DNA from: Chiridota heheva
Taxonomy: Eukaryota; Echinodermata; Holothuroidea; Apodida; Chiridotidae
Assembly: GCA_020152595.1 (NCBI GenBank)
Contig: JAIGNY010002795.1
Coordinates: 418,501 to 482,500 of the forward strand
Length of the DNA: 64,000 bases
Reading direction: 5' to 3'
The notes under the pieces are model-generated. The model was given only the letters and a program-made list of their open reading frames with translations. It had not been told where the DNA came from and made no database searches. Shown piece by piece: positions 25,601 to 37,600 of this stretch. Position 1 is the stretch's first letter, and the number at the start of each line of letters is the position of its first letter. A program made the translations under genes and the position numbers.

Positions 25601-28600
25601 ACGAGTACTATGATTTTTCAAAGCAGTTTTCCTATGATGAACTGGTATGTGTGTAGTATATGATAAGCAATTACATGCAAGGTTCCCATATGAAATGCAT
25701 GACTAAATATATTTAGATTATTTGATCTATTTTTTAAATTGTAGAATGAAACTGGTCAGGCTTTGCACGAGTTTTGAATTTAAAAATCAAGTATCTCCTT
25801 GAATGTTTTCAAATGACCCCCTCTCCCCCCCTCCCTTCCCTCCCAGTTCCCTTCCCTATCCCCACCCTTCCCCCTCCAAAAAAAAAAAAAAAAAAAGGTT
25901 AAGGAAATGATAAAATGTCCATATTTCTTAGGCGATGACCTTATCTTGGCTTTTCAGTAGCTAGCCTAAACCTTAAACCTCCAAACAGTATGACTGGTAT
26001 TTTCACAAAATTTCTGAACATTTTATCCCCTACCCTCCCCAATCTGAAAGCTGCATGGATTAAAACCCCTTAATTTGTCTTCTAAAAAAATATACCTAAT
26101 TAGGACACGTCAAATGGTCATAAACTAATTGTTTATGAGAATATAACATTTCTCCAATTAATGTATAGATAGTGTTACACAGTATTAGTGGATCCATGTC
26201 ATGAAACAATGACATAATATTTCAGTTCTGATTATTTCTACTATATTGGAGCAAATCTAATACAGCGGTATCAGACAAAGTATGTGTCACAATCCCTCAT
26301 GCTCATATAATATCTGGACTATGACGAAATCTTGTCAATTTATCTAATGCAAAGCTGTATTGCATGATGACTGAAGATTTTACCAAAGAGGCACTTGAAG
26401 CATCCATCCTTTCCTGAGCCTCTATCTACTGCAAGTAGAACATAAAATACACAAGCTATACCTTCTGCACTGGCCTGAATACACATTTATGTCAATAACT
26501 CACGGTTTTATTGGATAACAGGAGGCTCTGGTTACAGACTAACATACGTGAAAAAAGTAAGATAATGTTTTCCCCCTCCAGAAATGCTCCGTTAATTGCC
26601 ATATTCAAAAAGAAGCTGAAATGGAATATCTGATGCATTTTTGTTGTCAGTATTTTACAGCCTTTACCATCAACAGGAGGATGTATTAGAGTTAAAGGAA
26701 GTCCCGATATCCGTACCTTAAGAAGATGACATGATTACCTTCGTAAATTCTTCCTCAACCAAGATAACACTTTTTTGATTTTTATCTGGAAAGGTCAATG
26801 AAAATTGTTGTTTCTACTTTGCCCTGGTTTTAAACTTGACTTCTTTTTATTTTTCTATTTCTGTACTCAATTTAGATGGGGAAATGTTTGGGTGAAAAGT
26901 ATATGAGATTTTAGATTATTTTCAAAAGTAGGTTATGAATTCAGACTCGAAGATGTATCGGTCTCATGAATAATATGTTATAAAGAGAAAATTTGTGAGG
27001 TGCGTGCAGAGGGTTCACAAAAAAGAAAGTCTAGCCTTGACATTTCTACTCATTAGTTTGTTATATTCCCAATTGGGAGATATAGATGCCAGATCATGGA
27101 AAGGAATGTCATAGTGACTTTTGTTACTTAACTCTTGAAGATGTTGAGAAGCTTGTTAAACAATTGATGATATTTCTTAGATTGTATAAAGGCAGGCAAG
27201 CTTAGCCCAGGGAGAATGTATGTGCTCTCGAAAGTTTGTTAATTTTTGTTTTGTTTTGTTGTAATTTGCTTTTGCTTATTCACCACTTCATTCGGGACTT
27301 TGTCAAAACAGGAATGACATGCTTTGAATAATCGAGCATACTGTCCTTCAGACAGTTGTAGTTGTACAATGAAGCTGGTCAGGCTTTGCAGGAGTTATGA
27401 ATTTAAAAACGAAATGTCTCCTTCATGGAGTAAGACTTGCGAATGTTTTCGAATTGTAATGTTTTAAAAAGGTCAAGGAAATGCTAAAAATTGTAATGTT
27501 TGAAAAAAAAAAGAATAAAGAGGAAATGCTAAAATGTCCATATTTTGGGGCGATGACCTTTTCTTGGCTCTTCAGTCAAATTTATCCTCCCAAAAGTGTA
27601 TGACTGCTATTATTTGACAATATTTCTTATAGTATTTTAAGCCATCAGCAAGTGCTTCATCTGAGAAGCATAGAATCTACTTCTATCCTCGACCTGCTCA
27701 AGAAACAGCAAGGTCATCCACACTGGATGTCTCTGAGAGCAATTAAGTTTGTCAGAAAAATTGCTTGTGAGAGAAGTTTTAATCAAAATGCTCAAAGTAT
27801 TAGTGGTCAAGCAATCATCTATTACAGCAATTCTTGATAGGTGGCCCGTGAGCCAAATCTGGCCCACCAGACAATCCAATCTGGCCCGCGAACAATAGTC
27901 ATATTTGAATATAAAGTATATAGTACAAACCGATAGTGCGTTAAAATGGCAAATCCTTGTATATTTTCGGTTTTCCAGACACATCGCGGCTTATCAAATA
28001 AAATTGTTATCTTTAGTTCTGCTATAAAATGGTCAGACTTGCGGCATGGTAGGCGAATAAAACAACCGCTGACATCTGGCGTACATCACTCGTGCTCTCA
28101 GCTTGTTTGTATTCAGGGATTGTTTTGACGGGTTTTGTTGTCATGTGACACTGGTTTTGCATTGCGATTGACCCGCAGCCTAAAGCTGTTGTCAAATGAT
28201 GGCCCTTGGAAAATTTTGTTTAAGAACCCTTGATCTATTATAAGAAAGAAGAATTTAGGGTGCAATTCTACAGAATAGGGACATAAAGCATGAAAATTGA
28301 AAATAATTTGATGTAGCAGATTTGTTGCTTTTGGTATCTGCTAATATGTGAATTTTCAGAAATGTAAAAGTTTTTGAGAATTCTCAGCCATCCTTAGAAA
28401 AAGTTAAAGTTTTTTGTCCTGAGATTTCATTATAGAAATGTAAAAAGAGAGTTGAACACACAATTTTTTGAGAATTCCTCAGAAAATGTTAAAGTTTTTT
28501 CACACTTCCTTAGAAAAAGTTAAAGTTTCTTCAGATATCCTTATGGAAGGTTAGAATTTCCTTATAAAATATTAAAGTTTTTTAGAGACTTTAAGACAGG

Positions 28601-31600
28601 ATTGAAGACTAGTTTCCTTAAAAAGTCTACAAAACATTTGATGTTTTCTTAGAAGATAACTGTATAATGATATAATTTTCTAATATTTTTCAGAGATCCT
28701 CAAGTCTCTCTTGTAGCACTTGAGATTTAAAATCTTTAAAATTCTTCAAAATATTTGGGCACTAACAGCTGTATCAGGCATGATTATCAAACTCGACCTT
28801 TATTATTGTGCTCATTTGCATAAAGTTGCTACAGTATATGACCTGACCAGACTTTTTTATTTAGTATGCTTATTTAGGGAGTGTGACAGGATGTGATTGC
28901 ATATGGACATAGGGAGGGATGCCATGTGGGACATGGATGGGGGCCATGAGGGACATATGATATCATATTTAACATGTTGTATACACTAAGGGCTATATCA
29001 GGCATAATTATTTGACTCCATCTTTTTTCTTATTCCACAACTCATTTGCATATAAGTTATTATATGAACTGACACTTTCATACATAGTATGCTCAATCAG
29101 GGACTGTGATAGCTAGAATGAGACTTCTTATGGACACTATAGGATGTCATGTAAGACATAGGGTGGGATGCCATGTGGGATGCCATGTGGGACATAAGTG
29201 GGATGCCATGTGGGACATGGGGTGGGATGCCATGTAGAACAGGGCGGAATGCCACATAGGATATGTGGTGGAATGCCATGCAGGACATACGGAGGAATGC
29301 CATAAGATGGAATGTCATGTGGGACATGGGATGGCATCCCACCCCATTTCAACAAGTTATTTGCATATAGGTTTTCATATGAACTGACACTGTCATACAT
29401 AGTATGCTCAATCAGGGATTGATAGCTAGGATGAGACTTCTTATGGAGCCTATGGGATGTCATGTGGGATATGGGATGGGATGCCATGTGGGACAGGGTA
29501 GAATGCCATGTGGGACATGGTGGGATGCAAATGAGTAACACAGAGTGTGACATAGGTTGGGATGCCATGTGTGACATACGGTAGGATGCCATGTGTGACA
29601 TGAGGTAGGATGCTATGTGTGACATAGGGTAGGAGGCTATGTGGGACATAGGGTAGGTGGCCATGGGGACATGGATGTGATGCCATGTGGGACATGGGAT
29701 GTGATGCCATGTGGGACATAAAGTAGGATATCATTGGGACATTGGGAGGGATACCATGTTGAACATATGGTGGGATGCTATGTGGAACATCAGGTGGGAG
29801 CCACTGATGCAGTACACAGGAAGGGATATTATTTGGAACATAGGGATGGGGTGTCATGTGGGACATATGGTTGGATTAATGTGGGACATACATGTAGGAT
29901 GGGATCCATGTGGGTCATAGCGTAGGATGTCATGTGGGACATGGTGGAATGCCATGTGGGACATATGGTGGAATGTTATGTGAGACACTGTATGGTGGAA
30001 TGCCATGTGGGAGATATGGTGGAATGCCATGTGGGAGATATGGTGGAATGCCATGTGGGAGATATGGTGGAATGCCATGTGGGAGATATGGTGGAATGCC
30101 ATGTGGGAGATATGGTGGAATGCCATGTGGGAGATATGGTGGAATGCCATGTGGGAGATATGGTGGAATGCCATGTGGGACAAGGCAGGGATGTCATGTG
30201 GGACATGAGGTGGGATGTCATTTGGGACGTGGGACATAGGGTGGAATGCCATGTGGGTCATAGGATGTAATGCCCTGTGGGACATATGATGGAATGCCAC
30301 ATGGGACATGGGATGTCATGTGGGATATGGGGTGGGATGCCATTTGGAAGATATGGTGGAATGTCATGTGGGACATGGGATGGAATGTTATGTGGGACAT
30401 GGGGTGGGATGTCATGTGGGACATGGGGTGGGATGCCATATGGGACATGGGGTGAGATGCCATATGGTACATGGGATGCCATGTGGGACTTAGTGTGAGA
30501 TACCATTTTTATAATTGCCCGGGTCATATAATATGGGTGTCAATTTGCATGGGCATGTAAACCATGACGGTATTTACCGTTCTAGTTTACCATAATTTCA
30601 CTAATATTTTTCATGGTGTACTAACTTTATAGATTGATTGTGTTTTAGTGTTTAAGGTATGTACTTGTTTTAACTGATGCATGCATATAATAATGACTGG
30701 AGTTTTGAAGCAATATTTGAGAAATTTGTCAGTGTAACACTGTCACACTTTTTCAGAAAAGTTTCATAATTCTACATAGAGATGAAGTATAAAAGATACA
30801 TTTTAAACCCTCTTCATTCAGACTGATATCTATATATCAGTGGTACCCAATAAATCAAATTTCTTTTATTTCCAAACATGGTAAGATAAAATATGTAACA
30901 CTTGTCACAAATTGTGTGATGGGTGTTACATACATTGTACAAAATGTAGTATGTAATACAAAAAAAGTAAATGACATTCAAAAGTGAAGATGATTTACAA
31001 AGTACAGTACATTAATTTATATTTCAGCTTTTAAAACCTGTTTTAAGTGTTTAAAATGTTCCTAGGTGTGACAATTATAAGGTTTGAGGAACTCACTGTA
31101 ACACCCATCATGTGTTAAAAGAAAAATTGGTATAACTCTCTACAGGAATGGTGCATACAAATTATACTTCAAATTGCACCTTGTTCATATTGATATCTTT
31201 ATATCAATTTTATCCTGTCAATGAAATTACCTACATTTACAAACTCTGGTACAAAACAAAATGTATAACGCTCATCACAAATTATTTCACAGGTGTTAAA
31301 TACAAAAGTAAAAAAATGCATTGCGCAATACAAAGCTGCAGGGTCAACAACATCCTTAATTTTAGGAATGATGTGAACTAAAGAACATTATTGAAATTGA
31401 TGACATTTAATCCTTGTTTGGGAGGTGCAGTGGTTAGGAGTCATGCTTGTATGCCAAAGGTACCAGGTTCAATTCCCGTCGCAAGCACTGCATTGTGTCC
31501 TTGAGCAAGACAATTGACTTTATACTTAATTCAGTCCACTCAGCAGTGAAAATGAGTACCAGCACTGCTGGGGAGTTAATCTGTGATGGACTGGCATCCC

Positions 31601-34600
31601 AGCCAGGGGAAGTTGTGTACTCTCATCCGCTTGTGCCATGGAAACCGGGGATAAGCACCGGCTCTATGAGCCTAATGGCTTGATTTAATTGGCTTTTTTT
31701 TAAATCCTTGTTTTATGTACTAAAATCATTGAAAGTGCAGTACAGTGCAATATGTGAACATCATAGTGTGGTGTGACAACACCTACCAGAACATGGTGTT
31801 CATTACCATCAGTGATATCATTCCCTAAAAGATACATACATAGTGATCCTATGTATTTTCATACTGTTTTACTTGTATTAAATTCTTATTTTGTGCAATA
31901 GACATAAAAAATACATCCAAAATAGATTAATCTAATTGTTTTAAGGGCAAAAATCAAAACTGAGCAATAGAAATTTCAGACACCATAACATCCGTCACAT
32001 ATAATGTAACACCCGTCACATATAATGTAACACCCTTCACATATAATGTAACACCCGTCACATATAATGTATCTCATATAATGTAACACCCATCACATAT
32101 AATGTATCACATATAATGTAACACCCTTCACATATAATGTAACACACGTCACATATAATGTATCACATATAATGTAACACCCATCACATATAATGTATCA
32201 CATATAATTAACACCCATCACAACAATTATTTAAATGGCAAAACTCTTTCAGATTGTTGAATTCCTTAGCTTTAATGTTTTATTAGAATGAAGTTCCAAC
32301 TTATATTTAATGATTAAAAGTTGCTAATTGCTTTATTTAATTTCACAGAGTTTTACATGTATTCATCAAATTTGAAGAACCTATGTCTTGTTTTCATTTA
32401 ACACCCTTCATGCATGTTTGCTCGCCTCAGTCTCATCTGTCGTAACATTTGTCTGACTTTTTCCTTCTGATTTAAGTAGAAACTTATATAATATACCTAG
32501 TGGTGGTACTGCATTGGGATATCAGCTACTATTTGAGAATAATTATTCTGAAGTTCAGAAATTGTCTCTAAATCGTAACACCTGTCACACGGAAATGACC
32601 TTAGAAGAAACATAAGGTGAACAAAGCATTGCAAAATCTTATTCTGTTAAAGGATTAGTTCAGTGGTCAGGCAAGTTAATTTATATGAAAGAGGACTTCG
32701 AAGAAACAAAATGGCGGAAAAAGCATTTCAAAATCTTATTCTGTTAAAGGATTAGTTCAGTGGTCAGGCAAGTTAATTTTATATGAAAGAGGACTTCAAA
32801 AGAAACAAAATAGTAAAGAAAGCATTCAAAAATCATATTCTGTTAAAGGATTAGTTCAGCCTGAGTGGTCAAGCAAGTCAATTTTATATGAAAGAGGACT
32901 TTAAAAGAAACAAATGGTGAACAAAGCATTGCAAAGTCTTATTCATTAAAGGAGATATTAGTTCAGTGACATCACAGCCTTAAGAGAGAGTAAACACACA
33001 AGTTAATTTTATATAGTAAAAGGGCTTCAAAAGAAACAAAATGGTGAAGTAAGCATTTCAAAATCTTACAACCAAGTCAATGTCCAGATGCCTTTGATAA
33101 CTAATTGTGACATCACAGCCTAAGATTCCTCAAAGTCTTTATGGATTCTATCATATTTTGTCCTGCAATTTTGTGGCTTACACCCATCGGATATGTCAGG
33201 AAAGTAGTAAATCAGAATCTAGTGTTAGGGTAATTATAATTTTCCACCTGAAGAAAGTTTGAGGAAAAATAATTCAAATAGTAAAACAGTTAATTTAGAT
33301 ATTGTTTTAAATGCATCAAAAATTGTTAAGAATGTGAGGATAATGAGCACCATACTTCCATAGTAGACTTACTACACCAGTCATTTGTACACAGATTAAA
33401 ACAGAGTTTAAACTTGAATATCTCCTTAACGGAATAAGATTAGAATATTGAAGCAGTTCCTTCACATTAAAAATTTTGGCCCTTAGACCCCTCCAACCTG
33501 ACACCCCAGATTTTCTCAAAATCAGGGGTAATCCACACCATTCAACCCGAGAGACTCTTCACACTTCATTGACTAGCAACCAGCTATTGTTACACCATAC
33601 ACAACACAGGGGTAATCTATACCTTCTTATCTGATAACATCTTTATAGTCTATTCACAGTTCACTTGTTAGCAACCAGCTACTGTTACACTGTACACAAT
33701 AGGTCATTCATCTTATGTAGCTTGCTACATAACTGCTGTTCAGTGATGTGAATCAGATTAGTCCTTGGCAGAGCCTAAATAAAAAATATACATTATATGT
33801 TTGGAGGACTTTGTGCAAAACCCATGAATGATTGATGGATCATTCTTCATAAGGATGGTTATTTCATCATGACCATTTTGACCGCTTTTTGACCACTGAG
33901 GTAGTCCTTTAACCACTTAACTGCATACGACAAATATGTCCGTCATCCCTTAAGTTTACACTACTGCATAAGACGGACATCCGTCTTATAATTTATGCAC
34001 TGACCTACGTCACATAAAACCTGGGGAATACCAAAAAAACGTTCATTTTGCACAGCTAACATGCTAGTTGCCTATTACCGTAAAACGCTAATGCATAGGA
34101 CGGACATATACGTCTTTACACTTGATGCATTGATCAAGTTACAAAATGACGAAAGATCTGTGGAATCACAGAAAGATTGTTGGCTGTGTTACACTTTGTT
34201 TACAATCACTCACAAGTTCCTGTTACTTGTGCATGGACCACGTGGCTGTTTATTTCTTGTCGTAAATGTCATGTGTGTGCTTCTAGAGGGAAGAGGAAGG
34301 AGCGGGATCTGTGAGAAACCACTTTATGCTTCATCTTGCTTTGATATTTATCACACAAAGCTTGACTTTTTTACAAATGTGGAATAAGTTTGGATGGAAA
34401 CTGAAACTGAGCAAAAACTATACAAATAAAAGTTACAAAAAGTTTCATTGTATTTATTTTGAAGAAAATCAAGAAAAAGATAATTATAAGTCTTTTTGTA
34501 GTAAATATTTACAGTTTATCATTTTCCCAGTGTAAAGTGAAATTTTGGAGAAAAAAAGGCATTTTTGCAAAAATTAATAATGCAACAGGGTGAAGATTAC

Positions 34601-37600
34601 AATATTCTAATTCCGCAGTTAACTGGTTAAGAAGATATTCAAGTTTCATTTCTGCAGAAACTCGATTGAGACAAGTTGACATCACATTCTTTCACAAAAC
34701 TTTATGGATTTTGATGAATTTTTCCTGAAATTTTGTGGCTCAAAACTCATTGGATAAGGAAGTAGAAAACATATTGTATGAATTTAATTATTCTTTACAA
34801 CCTGAAGATATTTTGAAGAAAAGCAACGTTCCAAATAGCAAAAAAAAACGAATTAATTTTCTTTAAGGTATATATTCACAAGATAATAAGGGTATCAACC
34901 TTCTACATTACACTTTCCTCACCATGAAATTTCCACTGACACAAATAAAACTTGATGGAATATCTGCTTAACAGAATAAGATGTTCATTACTTAACAGAA
35001 TAAAATATTCAGTTCGGGAGTATGCCTATTAATAGGAACATGTATAACACACAAGAATATTGAAGTCATGCAGCCGGATTGTTCAGATGTTATGATAAAA
35101 TGTCATGGTTTCTTATTTATTTACTTAAAATATTACACAAAAAATATGTTGAAAAACATTTGAATTTTCAAAATGTCAGTTTTGTGGCTAAAAGCCTAGC
35201 TTGTTGTCTATTATTTCTAAAATTTCGAAAACGGCATGGTAAATATATCAAATGGGAGTGGAAAATATTTCGCCATGACCGAAATGGGGGTATTTTTATG
35301 ACTTTTCAGTTTCCCCAAGCAAAGATATTTTTACCAGAGTATTCAAATTTGAAATATGTCACATTACAACAATGTAATATTGTAACTTTAATGTTAGGAT
35401 AGCAAAGGATTGTGGGAAATATCACAAAATGGTGGTTCCTTGTAGCAAAATGTTCCTATGTGTTCCCGTTAATAGGCATGCTCCCGGACTGATTTTGAAA
35501 TGGTTTCTTCACCATTTCATTTCTTTTATGTCCTCTCCCTTACAGAAATGGTGAGCTCACTGCAAAATGTTAAAACGAGCTTGAACCTTGATTAGCTTTT
35601 GGCGAGCTTGTCAAATTTGCGAGCTCGTCAAAATGGCGAGCTCAAAATGGCGAGCTCGTCAAAATCGAGTCAAAATGGCGAGCTCGTCAAAAATGGCGAG
35701 CTTCGTCAAAATGGCGAGCCTCGTCAAAATGGTAAAAACAAGCTCGCAAAATTCCTTGACTAGCTCATCGAAATGGCGAGCTCGTCCAAATGGTGAGCTC
35801 CTTACAGGATCCAGAAAAGAAAACGAGCTCGTATCCCTGACGACCTTGCTGCGAGCTCGCAATTATAACGACGTGCTCGTCATGTAATGACAAGCTCGTC
35901 ATATAATGAGGAGCTTGTCATGTAATGAGGAGCTCGTCATATAATGATGAGCTTGTCATATAATGATGAGCTCATCATATAATGACGAGCTTGACATATA
36001 ATGAGGAGCTTGTCATATAATGAGGAGCTCGTCATATAATGATTAGTTCATCATATAATGATGAGCTCGTCATATAATAACGAGCTCGTCATATAATGAG
36101 GAGCTCGTCATATAATGATGAGCTTGTCATATAATGATGAGCTTGTCATATAATGAGGAGCTCGTCATATAATGATGAGTTCATCATATAATGATGAGCT
36201 CGTCATATAATGACGAGCTTGTCATATAATGAGGAGCTCGTCATATAATGATGAGCTCCTCATATAATGATGTGTCGTCATATAATGACGAGCTCCTCAT
36301 ATAATGATGTGTCGTCATATAATGATGAGCTCGTCATATGTAACGTGCTCCTTATATAATGACGAGCTACTCATATAATGATGTGTCGTCATATAATGAT
36401 GAGCTCGTCGTAACGTGCTCCTTATATAATGACGAGCTACTCATATAATGATGAGCTCATATAATGATGAGCTCATATAATGACGAGCTCGTCATATAAT
36501 GACGAGCTCGACATGACGTCATATATGCTCATTATAATGACCTCATATTTGCTCATAATATATTCATCACTCTATTGCAATTCCCTGCTCAGAGACTGGT
36601 CAGGGAGGTACAATGCATGCAAGGTCAATTATAACATTGATGACCAAACAAAGGGTATCTTCCTTTGTTTCAAAAAATTAGGTAAACATTTGAAAAATGA
36701 TTGAATGGAAATGTTTACATTTATAAGCTACAAGTAAAAGACTAAACTGTCCAGGAATTGAAGAGGCCATGGTCCATTGACAGTAAATGGTGGCATTAAA
36801 ATGGATTAAGTTTCTGAAACTTTTAAAAGGTCTGTTTTTAGGGCAATAAGTGCTGTTAATGGACAAAGTGCAAATAAAAAAAATTGATAATGATGCAAGT
36901 AATAAATTGAGTGAATTGAACAAACAGATATGTTTTGTAAATATGTTTTTTATCTTCGCAAACACACCTTTGTTTTCCTTTTTATCACAAGAAAATTGAA
37001 AATTAAGTATTGGTTAAGGATTCTGAAGCATGAGAATCATAGATTGACCTCTATTTGTTATAAACACATGTTAAGCATGGCTAGTTATGATATACCATGC
37101 TGGGCCACAGAAATTAAACATATACTTTTATCTACAAGTTTTGGGGATGTCTGGTTAAATCAAGGTGTTAAGAATGATTCTCTCTTTCTAGCAAGTTTCC
37201 TGCAAATGATTATTGATATAAAAACTTGGAAGACTTATTATACTTCTATAAATAGTCTTTGCTAAAATGAAATCAAAACCCATAATGAATTTGTATTTTA
37301 CATTACGCACATCCAATCCAACAAATTACGCTCATTGCTATCCAAGTTTTGATGTGGTTGTCTAAATCTCTAAATACATAAAGGCTGTCAGAAAAACATC
37401 CATGCACTTGCACATTTTGTAAGATGCACAAACTCAAAGATGAGTTTCATTTTGGCTCAAATGCTCAATGCTTATCTGAAATAAGATCATTGTATATTTC
37501 AAAGTACTTTTATGTTATTCCATCACTTCAGCAATTCCATTTTATGTTACGCACAAAAAGCAAATCCCTTTATTTAATATCCATCATTTTTAGAGAAAGT

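Noticed and set aside
29097..30527. Numerous overlapping open frames with [15 protein letters not shown] and VECHVGD repeats
   Set aside because: Read from a 24-bp minisatellite in all frames; no independent support.
34061..34387. 108-codon frame as a piggyBac transposase
   Set aside because: Lies inside the 714-bp element but shows no conserved aspartates in context or zinc-binding tail, and is far too short.
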